NCBI GenBank assembly: GCA_035429805.1
Contig: DAOMFL010000005.1
Span: 47,263-111,262, forward strand
From: JALORV01 sp035429805
GTDB taxonomy: Bacteria; Pseudomonadota; Gammaproteobacteria; Burkholderiales; Burkholderiaceae_F
DNA length: 64,000 nucleotides
Direction: 5' to 3'
This document shows, one piece after another, positions 34,350-42,529 of the stretch (its first letter is position 1; each line of letters starts with the position of its first letter). The position numbers and the translations under genes were made by a program. Below the pieces are notes generated by a model. It made no database searches, was not told the origin of the DNA, and was given only the letters and a program-made list of their open reading frames with translations.

Positions 34350-35270
34350 ATGACAGTGACGGATGGCGGACGCGAGATCGCGCGCACGCTTGTGCGCGAT
34401 GACGTACGGCTGGGCTACCGGATCACGCGCGCGCGCTTCGCGCCTGCGGCGGGCGCGATCGTGCTGCTGCACGGCCTCGCCAGCAATCTGACCCGCTGGA
34501 GCGAATTCGTCGCCACCACCCGGCTCGTCGACCGATGGGACCTGATACGCGTCGACCTGCGCGGACACGGCGGCTCGCTGACCCGCCGCACGATCAGTCT
34601 CGAACAGTGGCGCGACGACACCGTGGCCATCCTCGCCGCCGAAGGCCACACCGATGCGGTCTGGGTCGGCCACAGCCTCGGCGCTCAGGTGGCGCTGCAT
34701 GCTGCCGCGACAAGACCTCGGGCCGCGCGCGCACTGGCGCTGATCGACCCGTTGTTCCAGACGGCACTCCATGGCAAATGGGCCCGCATTGCGCGGCTGC
34801 GGCCTCTGCTGGCAGCCGTGGCCTCGCTGACCCGGGCGCTCAACGCGATGGGGTTGCATCGTCGTGCACTGCCTCCGCTCGACCTGCGCGTCCTCGACGA
34901 GGAGGCCCGGCGCGCCCTCGGCTCAGCAGCCGCGGAAGCCGAGTTCGTGCGCCGCTACTCGTCGACGACGGCCGACCTGCGCCATGTCCCGCTGGCCGTC
35001 TATCTGCAGGACCTGGTCGAACTGTTTCGCGCAGCGCCGTCGCCGGCGACGATCGCCTGCCCGGTGCTGGCGTTGCTGTCGAGGGGCGGCACCTTCGCCG
35101 ACTTCGCCGACACGGCCTCGATTGCGCGCGGGTTTCCACAGGGTCGTGAGGTGGTGGTCGATTGCCAGCACTGGCCGCTCACCGAAAGGCCCGCGGAAGT
35201 GCGTGGGGCCATCGAAACCTGGTGCGACGAACTGGACAGCGCGCCGCGCGCCGACGACCGGAACTCCTAG
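34350..35270 (+). CDS. Alpha/beta-fold hydrolase
   Basis: A 306-residue hydrolase. The oxyanion-hole motif is LLHGLASNLTRW near 39-50, the nucleophile elbow GHSLGAQ (Ser near 111), and the catalytic His lies in CQHWPLTERP near the C-terminus. A cap region lies between about 140 and 225. Substrate unknown. Its stop TAG shares CTAG with the stop of the convergent radical SAM gene. Confidence 0.85.
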   Translation: MTVTDGGREIARTLVRDDVRLGYRITRARFAPAAGAIVLLHGLASNLTRWSEFVATTRLVDRWDLIRVDLRGHGGSLTRRTISLEQWRDDTVAILAAEGHTDAVWVGHSLGAQVALHAAATRPRAARALALIDPLFQTALHGKWARIARLRPLLAAVASLTRALNAMGLHRRALPPLDLRVLDEEARRALGSAAAEAEFVRRYSSTTADLRHVPLAVYLQDLVELFRAAPSPATIACPVLALLSRGGTFADFADTASIARGFPQGREVVVDCQHWPLTERPAEVRGAIETWCDELDSAPRADDRNS

Positions 35271-36403
35271 CCGGCAGCGGAACCCGTGGCTGGCGCTGCC
35301 CGCGTCTGCTCGGCCAGCCAGTGAATCTTGCGTGCCGGAATTTCGCCCAAGCGGTCGAGGAAATCGGCACGTCCCTGCACCGGAATCCGGTTCCGCCTGA
35401 AGTTTGACGGCTGGTGATAGATGCTGCGATAGAAGTCGCAGTTGCGGCACACATCCCGGAACTTTCCGCTTTCCTGCTCCTCGATCAGGCCCAGGTACTC
35501 CGGGTTGGCCTTGCTGACAATGGCCGAAAGCGGCTGCTGCCGCACATCGCCGATCTTCAGGGTCGTGCTCGCGTCCCGTACCGAGCAACCACTCACGACA
35601 CCGGTCGCCGTGACCTGGAATGCATCGAACAGCTTCACGCAGGCGCCCGACTTGTAGACACCCGCGGACGGCAGGATGTGCAGGTTGAGCCCGCCGGCGC
35701 GCTCCTGCGTCACCTGACCGCCCCAGTTGCTGTAGATGCCGTGCGAGCTGTGCACATTGACGCCGGCGGCGCGATAACGCTCGACCATCCGCGACAGCTC
35801 CGAATCGACTTCCCGCGGAGCGTCCCACGTGGAGCGGTAGCCCAGGGTCAGGACGAACGGCCAGCTGTCGCGATACCCCAGCAGCGTTTCCAGGTTGGCG
35901 AGCGTGCGCCGGTACAGCTTGGGCGAAGTCTTGGTCAGCGCGACGAAGCTCGCCTCATCGTGCCCGTAGATGCTGATGGTCAGCGTCGTGAGCTTCTTCA
36001 GGCTGACCAGCCTGGCGATCTGCTCATCGTCGAGGATGCTGAAATTCGTGAAGAAGTGATAGGCGCGTACGCCCTCCTGCCGGTCCAGGAATTCGAGCTT
36101 GTCGAATGCGTGCCGGTCCATGAACACGTCGCCGGTACACGGCGTGAGGTGAAATTCCCGATAGCCGAGTGTCAGCGCCTGCCTTACACAGTCGAAGAAG
36201 AGCTCGTTGTCCATGCTGACCTTTGGCGCCTGTTTGCCTTCGTAGGCACAGAATAGGCAGTTCATGTTGCAGGCACTGCTGGTCTCGATATAGAAGGTCT
36301 CCGTGGTGGCCGGGATGAACTCCCGCCCCAGTTTCCGGTTGACGAAGACTTCCGCCCGGATCACGACATTTCGCACAGCTCGACCGACGGCTCGCAGGTT
36401 CAT
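35267..36403 (-). CDS. Radical SAM protein with SPASM-like C-terminal cluster region
   Basis: A 378-residue radical SAM enzyme with cluster motif CNMNCLFCAYEG near 45-56 (C-x3-C-x2-C). The C-terminal part has additional cysteines in SGACVKLFDA, SGCSVRD and CRNCDFYRS, the layout of a SPASM auxiliary-cluster domain. Such enzymes modify peptides or act on sugars and alcohols; no obvious precursor peptide gene lies within several hundred bases. The ATG at 36403 has AAAGG about ten bases upstream; a GTG at 36445 in frame is possible. The C-terminus has an Ala-rich tail overlapping the hydrolase gene by 4 bases. Confidence 0.85.
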   Translation of the reverse strand: MNLRAVGRAVRNVVIRAEVFVNRKLGREFIPATTETFYIETSSACNMNCLFCAYEGKQAPKVSMDNELFFDCVRQALTLGYREFHLTPCTGDVFMDRHAFDKLEFLDRQEGVRAYHFFTNFSILDDEQIARLVSLKKLTTLTISIYGHDEASFVALTKTSPKLYRRTLANLETLLGYRDSWPFVLTLGYRSTWDAPREVDSELSRMVERYRAAGVNVHSSHGIYSNWGGQVTQERAGGLNLHILPSAGVYKSGACVKLFDAFQVTATGVVSGCSVRDASTTLKIGDVRQQPLSAIVSKANPEYLGLIEEQESGKFRDVCRNCDFYRSIYHQPSNFRRNRIPVQGRADFLDRLGEIPARKIHWLAEQTRAAPATGSAAG

Positions 36404-36690
36404 GTCGTCAGGACCTTTCCATAAGCCGAGCCATCCGTCGGGCACGCGGCTCGAGTGAAAACGCCAATCCGGAGTCCCGGAATCGGCATGCGTTTAAGCG
36501 GGATTCGACCGAAGTCGCAGATGCGGCAGCTGCGCGCGACACGGTGCCTGGTCGCGTAAGGTAGCAGAGTTCCATCGCGGACCGCGCGAAACGCGCGCTG
36601 CGATAGGCGGACTGCCGGTATCGCCGTCGCCGGGCATCGCCGCGCGAGACAGCGCGGCCGCGGGGTCAGTGAGCCGGGCTCGCTGCCGGA
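36404..36690. other. Intergenic region upstream of the SPASM gene
   Basis: About 290 bases between the radical SAM start and the hairpin after bfr. It must contain the radical SAM promoter on the minus strand, but I find no convincing hexamers. No peptide-like ORF with a good ribosome-binding site is seen, so no precursor peptide can be proposed. Confidence 0.4.
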
Positions 36691-36723
36691 GGGCCGGGCG
36701 CGCGTGGCACGAGCGCCCGGCCC
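36691..36723 (-). terminator. Hairpin after bacterioferritin
   Basis: GGGCCGGGCGC (36691-36701) pairs perfectly with 36713-36723 around an 11-base loop, directly after the bfr stop. There is no U-run after it, so it is terminator-like but could also be an RNA-stabilising end. Confidence 0.5.
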
Positions 36724-36727
36724 AGGA

Positions 36728-37204
36728 TCAGCTCGATGCGTCCATCTGCGTCTGCAGGTAGTTCTGCAGGCCGACCTTGTCGATCAGCTCGAGCTGCGTC
36801 TCGATGTGATCAATGTGCTCCTCCGTGTCGTCGAGGATGTCGACCAGGATCTCCCGCGAAACGAAATCCTGTACCTGCTCGCACACGATGATCGCCGCCT
36901 TCAGCGCCTTCTGCGAGGAGCGCTCGAGAGTCAGATCGCCGCTCAATACCTCCGGCACGTCCTGCCCGATCATCAGTTTGCCGAGGTCCTGCAGGTTCGG
37001 CAGACCTTCCAGCAGCAGGATGCGCTCGACCAGCCGGTCGGCGTGCTTCATCTCGTCGATCGACTCTTCGTACTCGTGCTTGCCGAGACGTCCCAGACCC
37101 CAGTTCTTCAGCATCCGCGCGTGGAGGAAGTACTGGTTGATCGCCGTGAGTTCGTTCTTCAGCTGCGCATTCAGCTGCGCGATGACCGCCTTGTCGCCCT
37201 TCAT
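36728..37204 (-). CDS. bfr: Bacterioferritin
   Basis: Haem-containing iron-storage protein, 158 residues, aligning without gaps to E. coli Bfr over its length. Haem ligand Met52 and ferroxidase ligands Glu18, Glu51, His54, Glu94 and His130 are present. The bridging-ligand position 127 is Thr in ILDDTEEHID, with Glu at 128 and 129. This could weaken the ferroxidase centre or shift the ligand. It follows bfd by 45 bases and belongs to the fbpA-bfd-bfr operon. Confidence 0.95.
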   Translation of the reverse strand: MKGDKAVIAQLNAQLKNELTAINQYFLHARMLKNWGLGRLGKHEYEESIDEMKHADRLVERILLLEGLPNLQDLGKLMIGQDVPEVLSGDLTLERSSQKALKAAIIVCEQVQDFVSREILVDILDDTEEHIDHIETQLELIDKVGLQNYLQTQMDASS

Positions 37205-37249
37205 CGGTATCCCCGCCCTGGTGGAAGCTCATCATCGTAGCTACGGTCG

Positions 37250-37459
37250 TCAGGCGGCTTCAACTTCGCGCCGCGTGCAGGTCGCGCAGTCGCCGCCACA
37301 GGCCGCGTCGCGTATGACCTGCTGCGCGGCGTCGCGACAGCAGCCGCAGCCCGAGCCGACGCCGAGCTGCATCGAGACGTCGGAGAGCGAAGCGGCGCCG
37401 GCCGCAACCGCGGCCCGGATCTGCCGGTCGGTGATGGCATTGCAGATGCAGATGTACAC
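37250..37459 (-). CDS. bfd: Bacterioferritin-associated ferredoxin
   Basis: A 69-residue 2Fe-2S protein that reduces bacterioferritin to release stored iron. The N-terminus reads (M)YICICNAITDRQI; the four cluster cysteines come from CIC (Cys4, Cys6) and CGCC in the middle. The C-terminus has two further cysteine pairs (CGGDCATC) not essential to the family. Start is GTG at 37459 with GGAAGGA five bases before it. It begins 17 bases after the fbpA stop, indicating co-transcription with the iron-binding protein gene. Confidence 0.92.
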   Translation of the reverse strand: MYICICNAITDRQIRAAVAAGAASLSDVSMQLGVGSGCGCCRDAAQQVIRDAACGGDCATCTRREVEAA

Positions 37460-37476
37460 GGCGGTCCTTCCGCCGG

Positions 37477-38550
37477 TCAGCGATAGCCGACCCGATCGAG
37501 GATGCGCTGCGCCGCGATCTGGTTCTTGCCGATCGTCGAGATCGGCACGTTCTCGAACTTCGGCACGCCGAGCGCTGCGAGTGCCGGGTTGTCGGTCTTC
37601 ACGCCCTTGACGACCGGCCATTCGTTGTTGCCGTCGGCAAAGTAGTTCTGCGCCTGCGGACCTGACAGATATTCCAGGAACAGGATCGCGTTGGCCTTGT
37701 TCGGCGCGTGTCTTGCGACCGCGCCGCCCGAGACGTTGATGTGCGTGCCCGATGTGGCCTGGTTGGGCCACACGAAACCGACTCGGGCGACGACCTCTTT
37801 GTCCTTCGGATCGTCCGAGCGCACCAGCCGCAGCCAGTAATAGGTATTCGTCAGCGCGACGCCGCACTCGCCCGACGCGACGCCCCTGATCTGGTCGGTG
37901 TCGCCGCCGCGCGGCGGACGCGCCATGTTGGCGACCATGCCCCGCGCCCACTCTTCCGTACTGGCTTCACCATTGCGCTCGATCATCGCGCCGATCAGCG
38001 ACAGCATGTATGGATGCGAACCCGACCGCGTGCACACCATGCCCTTGAGCTTCGGATCGGCCAGTTTCTCGTAGGTGTCCACGTCGGCGGGCTTCAGCCG
38101 CGACTTGTCATAAACGATGACGCGCGCCCGCGTCGAAAACGCATACCAGCTGCCATCGTTCGAGCGCAGGTTCGCCGGAATGCGCTCGTCGAGCACCTTG
38201 CTCTGAACCGGCTGGAACAGTCCTTCGATCTGCGCACGCCACAGCCGTGCCGCATCGACGAGGAGGACGACATCGGCCGGACTGTTGGCCCCCTCGGTCT
38301 TCACCCGCTGCAGCAGCTGCTCGTCGCCAAGTTCGATCCGGTTGATCTTGATGCCGGTCTGTTTGGTGAAGTTGTCATACAGCGCGTTGTCGGTCTGGTA
38401 GTGCCGCGCCGAGTACAGGTTCAGCACCTTCTCCTGCGCCCGCCCATCCAGCGGCGACAGGGCCGCGAAGACGACGCCGGCGAGGACGGTCAGTTGCAGG
38501 CCGCGGCGCAGCCAGCGCTCGGCGGCCGAGAAGTTCGTGGTCGTTCTCAT
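37477..38550 (-). CDS. fbpA: Ferric-iron ABC transporter periplasmic binding protein
   Basis: Captures Fe3+ in the periplasm for the FbpB/FbpC importer, whose genes lie at 59.6-62.5 kb. A cleavable signal peptide spans about residues 1-38 (TM stretch LTVLAGVVFAALS, cleavage after GRAQ or near). The iron-ligand tyrosine pair is in ALTNTYYWLRL near 237-238. 357 residues. The ATG at 38550 has GGAG five bases upstream. A promoter overlapped by a Fur-box-like palindrome precedes it. First gene of fbpA-bfd-bfr. Confidence 0.93.
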   Translation of the reverse strand: MRTTTNFSAAERWLRRGLQLTVLAGVVFAALSPLDGRAQEKVLNLYSARHYQTDNALYDNFTKQTGIKINRIELGDEQLLQRVKTEGANSPADVVLLVDAARLWRAQIEGLFQPVQSKVLDERIPANLRSNDGSWYAFSTRARVIVYDKSRLKPADVDTYEKLADPKLKGMVCTRSGSHPYMLSLIGAMIERNGEASTEEWARGMVANMARPPRGGDTDQIRGVASGECGVALTNTYYWLRLVRSDDPKDKEVVARVGFVWPNQATSGTHINVSGGAVARHAPNKANAILFLEYLSGPQAQNYFADGNNEWPVVKGVKTDNPALAALGVPKFENVPISTIGKNQIAAQRILDRVGYR

Positions 38551-38599
38551 AAGGGCTCCGTGGATAGCGCGCGACTGCATCAGGTCGAGCGCAGACGTC

Positions 38600-38646
38600 A
38601 CGGTAACGAAAGTTCTTCTCAAATGCAAATAGTTCTCATTTGCATT
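38600..38646 (-). promoter_or_regulatory. fbpA promoter with overlapping Fur-box-like palindrome
   Basis: AATGCAAAT (38622-38630) and ATTTGCATT (38638-38646) form a perfect 9-bp inverted repeat with a 7-base spacer. On the minus strand TTGCAT (38628-38623) lies 17 bases from TACCGT (38605-38600), a plausible -35/-10 pair, so the repeat covers the -35. The minus-strand core ATGCAAATGAGAACTA also occurs exactly at 61318-61333, between fbpB and fbpC. Confidence 0.75.
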
Positions 38647-38696
38647 GTGTCGCCCTGACTTTGACCCTGCATGACTCAGGGTCGAGCGGCAGCGCC

Positions 38697-39248
38697 CTAT
38701 GGGGTGATCCGAAGTTCTGTGATGGCCTCCGGCGCTGCGACCGACGAAGCAGTCGCAGCGACACTGGCCACCTGGGAACCGATGCCGCTCAACCGGCGAG
38801 CGCCGTTGTATCGGGCCGCCCAATACGGTTCGCCAAGTCGCTCGACCCGCACGCGGCCGCGGCGGGCCGGGGCATGGACGAACTGGCCTTCACCGACGTA
38901 GATCCCAACGTGCGAAAACCGTCGGCCGAGCGTGTTGAAGAAGACGAGGTCACCGGGCGCGAGATCGCTTTCTTCAAGGACGCTGCCAAGGCGTCCCATC
39001 TCCTCGGCGCGACGCGGCAGTACCACTCCCGCCGATTCGCCGAAGACATAGCCCACGAACCCACTGCAGTCGAAGCCCGCCGGACTGCGGCCGCCATAGC
39101 GATACGGGGTATCAAGCAGTGCCAGCGCACGGACCACGATGTCCGCCGCCGCGTCGGCAGTCACCTGGGCCTGGCCCGACGCCGGAAGCACCACGGCCAC
39201 GGCCCAGACCATCCGGCCCAGCCAGCGTGCCACTCCACATCGCCGCAT
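38697..39248 (-). CDS. NlpC/P60-family cell-wall peptidase
   Basis: Secreted or envelope cysteine peptidase that hydrolyses peptidoglycan stem peptides. 183 residues from the ATG at 39248; residues 1-27 look like a signal sequence (MVWAVAVVLPASGQAQ). The catalytic triad reads Cys61 (FDCSGFVGYVF), His113 (FSHVGIYVG) and His125 (FVHAPARRG). Upstream extension of the frame overlaps the intergenic region and lacks family residues. It ends about 50 bases before the fbpA operator, on the same strand. Confidence 0.88.
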   Translation of the reverse strand: MRRCGVARWLGRMVWAVAVVLPASGQAQVTADAAADIVVRALALLDTPYRYGGRSPAGFDCSGFVGYVFGESAGVVLPRRAEEMGRLGSVLEESDLAPGDLVFFNTLGRRFSHVGIYVGEGQFVHAPARRGRVRVERLGEPYWAARYNGARRLSGIGSQVASVAATASSVAAPEAITELRITP

Positions 39249-39414
39249 CGTGCCCGCCCTCACGGATGCCGAGGTGCCGCGACCATAGCGCATTCCGGCG
39301 AAAAAACCTAAAGGTGGCCAAGGGTTAGGCCGATCAGTTACGCTACCTTCCATTGATGGAACTGGCGGACGGCCGGCGTCTGGGCGCCGCGGTCAGTTCC
39401 GCCACGAGGGTGGC

Positions 39415-40596
39415 GTGCCCAACGAGACCGCGAAGACACCTGCGCCGACCGCGCCGCCCAAGCCGCGCGTCCTGATCGCCGACGATTCCCGCATCGTCCG
39501 GGCGTCGATCGTCCAGCACATCCGCGACCGGTTCGACATACGCGAGGTCCTGGACGGCGAGGCCGCGTGGCAGGCCATCCTGCTCGATTCGTCGATCCGC
39601 GTCGTCATCACCGACCTGACGATGCCGAAGGTCGACGGCTTCGAGCTGCTCAATCGTGTGCGCAGTTCCAAAGTGCAGCGCATCCGCGAACTGCCCATCG
39701 TCGTCATCTCCGGCGAAGACGAAGGCGCCGAGCGTGACCGGGCCGCGTCGATGGGCGCAACCGACTTCATCCAGAAGGGGGTGGCCGCAGCCGAGCTGAT
39801 CGCCCGTCTCGAGGTGCTGGTCCGGCTGTCGACGACCCGCGAGGCGCTGGCCGAGAGCCAGGCCTCGCTCGAGTCGTCGCGCACGGTCGACGGCGAGACC
39901 GAACTGCTGAACATGCCGTTCTTCGACAAGCAGGTCGAAAAGCTGATCTCCTTCGCCCGCCGCAATCTCTCGGACGTCGCACTGATCTGCGTGCGGGTCG
40001 AGCTCTCGCTGCCGCAGCAGGAAACCTGGGAAGGTGAAGTCGACCAGCGCATCAAGCTCGTTGGTCGCACGCTGGCGGCCTCGATCCGGCTGGAGGACCT
40101 GGGGACACGGTCGGACAAGTTCGAGTTCTGCGTCGCCACACCGTCGTCCGGCCTGTCCGGCGTGCTGCGGTTCGCCGCGCGCCTGCGCAAGGTGCTGGAA
40201 AACGTTGAGGCGGCCGGACCGGGGGTCGAGGTCTGGACCTGCATCGGCCTGTCGACGCTGTCCGAGGAACTTCGGCGCAGCGCAGAAGAACTTCGTGAGC
40301 TGGCTCAAAAGCGGGCGGCGCAGGCCCAGCAAAATCGGTCGCGCCGCATCATCCTCGGCACGTCGGACGGCGTCGCGCCTGGCGCGATGGAACCGAAGGC
40401 CGAGGACGGATCGATGGACATCAACCTGGCACTGGCGCTGATCCGCGCGGGCCGGGCTGCCGAAGTGGTCGCGCATCTGCCCCGCCTGCTGGAGCAGATC
40501 TCGCCGCTGCTGAAGCTGGTGCGGCAACAGAAAGAACTACAAGCCACACCGGCGGAGGGAGGCAGCCATGGCGCAGTACAAGGAGTTCCACGCTAG
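39415..40596 (+). CDS. Response regulator with degenerate GGDEF-like output domain
   Basis: A 393-residue protein. The receiver domain (about 17-135) has Asp23/Asp24, phospho-acceptor Asp67 in VITDLTMP, Ser99 and Lys121. The second half is shaped like a GGDEF domain, but the active-site loop reads SDKFEF instead of GGDEF near residue 232, so cyclase activity is unlikely; it may bind nucleotide or act as a scaffold. The start is GTG with GAGGGT just upstream. The 3' end overlaps prpE by 29 bases. No histidine kinase is adjacent. Confidence 0.82.
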   Translation: MPNETAKTPAPTAPPKPRVLIADDSRIVRASIVQHIRDRFDIREVLDGEAAWQAILLDSSIRVVITDLTMPKVDGFELLNRVRSSKVQRIRELPIVVISGEDEGAERDRAASMGATDFIQKGVAAAELIARLEVLVRLSTTREALAESQASLESSRTVDGETELLNMPFFDKQVEKLISFARRNLSDVALICVRVELSLPQQETWEGEVDQRIKLVGRTLAASIRLEDLGTRSDKFEFCVATPSSGLSGVLRFAARLRKVLENVEAAGPGVEVWTCIGLSTLSEELRRSAEELRELAQKRAAQAQQNRSRRIILGTSDGVAPGAMEPKAEDGSMDINLALALIRAGRAAEVVAHLPRLLEQISPLLKLVRQQKELQATPAEGGSHGAVQGVPR

Positions 40597-42463
40597 GTCG
40601 ATCAAGGACCCCTCCGGGTTCTGGGCCGAAGAGGCCCGGCTGGTCGACTGGCACACCCCGTTCAGGCAGGTCCTGGATTTCTCGCGGCCACCATTCGCGA
40701 AGTGGTTCGTCGGCGGTGAAATCAACCTGTGCCATAACGCGATCGACCGTCACCTGGCTGCGCGCGGTGACCAGGCGGCCCTCATTTACGTCTCGACCGA
40801 GACCGGCGAGGAGAAGACCTACACGTTCCGCCAGCTTCACCGCGAAGTGAACCGCATGGCCGGCATTCTGCAGTCGCTCGGCGTCGGCCGCGGCGATCGC
40901 GTGCTCATCTACATGCCGATGATTCCCGAAGCCGCCTTCGCGATGCTGGCCTGCGTGCGCATCGGCGCTATTCACTCGGTCGTGTTCGGTGGCTTCGCCG
41001 CCGTGAGCCTGGCCACGCGCATCGACGACGCACAGCCCAAGGTCATCGTCTCGGCCGACGCGGGCTCGCGCGGCGGCAAGGCGGTGCCTTACAAGCACCT
41101 GCTCGACGAGGCGATCTCGCTCGCCAAGTACCCCCCCGCGAAAGTGCTGATGGTCAGCCGCGGCCTCGCAGAGGCCACGGTGGTCGCGGGACGCGACGTC
41201 GACTACGCGAAGCTGCGTGCAGAGCACATGAACGACGAGGTCCCCTGCGCGTGGCTCGAATCGAGCGAGCCGAGCTACATCCTTTACACCTCCGGGACCA
41301 CCGGCAAGCCCAAGGGAGTGCAGCGTGACACCGGCGGGCACACCGTTGCGCTGGCGTCCAGCATGAAGCGAATCTTCTGCGGCAATGCCGGCGAGACCTA
41401 CTTCGCGACCAGTGATATCGGCTGGGTCGTCGGCCATTCCTACATCATCTACGGGCCGCTGCTGGCCGGCATGGCGACGGTCATGTACGAGGGCACGCCG
41501 ATCCGGCCGGACGGCGGCGTCTGGTGGAGCATCGTCGAGAAGTACAAGGTGACGACGATGTTCTCGGCGCCGACCGCGATCCGCGTCCTGAAGAAGCAGG
41601 ATCCGGCCTTCCTGAAGAAGTACGACCTCTCAAGCCTGCGACTGCTGTTCCTCGCCGGCGAGCCGCTCGACGAGCCGACCGCGCGCTGGATCGCAGACGG
41701 CCTCGGCAAGCCCATCATCGACAACTACTGGCAGACCGAGACCGGCTGGCCGATCCTCGCGATCCCGCGCGGTGTCGAGGCGCTGCCGTCGAAATTCGGT
41801 TCGCCCGGCGTGCCGGCGTACGGCTACAACGTGAAGCTCTTCAACGAGGCGACCGGCGAGGAAATCACGGAACACCACGTCAAGGGCGTCGTCGCGATCG
41901 AGGGCCCGCTGCCGCCGGGGTGCATGAGCACCGTCTGGGGCGACGATCAGCGCTTTGTGAAGACCTACTGGGTCACGATCCCGAACCGTCAGGTCTACTC
42001 GACCTTCGACTGGGGCATCCGCGACGAGGACGGCTACTTCTTCATCCTCGGACGCACCGACGACGTCATCAACGTCGCCGGTCACCGGCTTGGTACGCGC
42101 GAGATCGAAGAGTCGATCTCGTCGCATCCGAACATCGCCGAGGTCGCGGTCGTCGGCGTCGCCGACCAGCTGAAGGGCCAGGTGGCGATGGCGTTCGCCA
42201 TCCTGAAGGACCCGAGTCTGGCCGACACGCCGGAGAAGAAGCTCGCGCACGAAGGCGAAATGATGAAGGTCGTCGACAGCCAGCTGGGCGCGGTTGCCCG
42301 GCCCGCGCGCGTGCACTTCGTCAGCGTGCTGCCGAAGACGCGGTCCGGGAAGCTGCTGCGGCGTTCAATCCAGGCGCTGTGCGAAGGACGAGATCCGGGC
42401 GACCTGACGACGATCGAGGATCCGACCGCTCTGGAGCAGATCCGCAACGCCGTGCGCGCCTGA
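40568..42463 (+). CDS. prpE: Propionate-CoA ligase (acetyl-CoA synthetase family)
   Basis: Activates propionate (and acetate) to the CoA thioester via an acyl-adenylate. 631 residues. Motifs: ILYTSGTTGKPKGVQRDTGG (P-loop plus the PrpE-type RDTGG), DNYWQTETGWP, GYFFILGRTDDVINVAGHR, and the reversible-acetylation lysine in TRSGKLLRR near residue 594. The RDTGGH context separates it from Acs. GGAGG lies six bases before the ATG, inside the preceding response-regulator gene. No methylcitrate-cycle genes are adjacent. Confidence 0.92.
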   Translation: MAQYKEFHARSIKDPSGFWAEEARLVDWHTPFRQVLDFSRPPFAKWFVGGEINLCHNAIDRHLAARGDQAALIYVSTETGEEKTYTFRQLHREVNRMAGILQSLGVGRGDRVLIYMPMIPEAAFAMLACVRIGAIHSVVFGGFAAVSLATRIDDAQPKVIVSADAGSRGGKAVPYKHLLDEAISLAKYPPAKVLMVSRGLAEATVVAGRDVDYAKLRAEHMNDEVPCAWLESSEPSYILYTSGTTGKPKGVQRDTGGHTVALASSMKRIFCGNAGETYFATSDIGWVVGHSYIIYGPLLAGMATVMYEGTPIRPDGGVWWSIVEKYKVTTMFSAPTAIRVLKKQDPAFLKKYDLSSLRLLFLAGEPLDEPTARWIADGLGKPIIDNYWQTETGWPILAIPRGVEALPSKFGSPGVPAYGYNVKLFNEATGEEITEHHVKGVVAIEGPLPPGCMSTVWGDDQRFVKTYWVTIPNRQVYSTFDWGIRDEDGYFFILGRTDDVINVAGHRLGTREIEESISSHPNIAEVAVVGVADQLKGQVAMAFAILKDPSLADTPEKKLAHEGEMMKVVDSQLGAVARPARVHFVSVLPKTRSGKLLRRSIQALCEGRDPGDLTTIEDPTALEQIRNAVRA

Positions 42464-42477
42464 GCGTCGCAACCATC

Positions 42478-42514
42478 AACGGCCGCGGGCTCGCGTAAGC
42501 TCGCGGCCGTTTTC
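42478..42514 (+). terminator. Intrinsic terminator of prpE
   Basis: AACGGCCGCG (42478-42487) pairs perfectly with 42502-42511, with additional inner GC pairs, and is followed by a T-run in CCGTTTTC. It lies 15 bases after the prpE stop. Confidence 0.85.
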
Positions 42515-42529
42515 ACTTCGACCGCTGCC

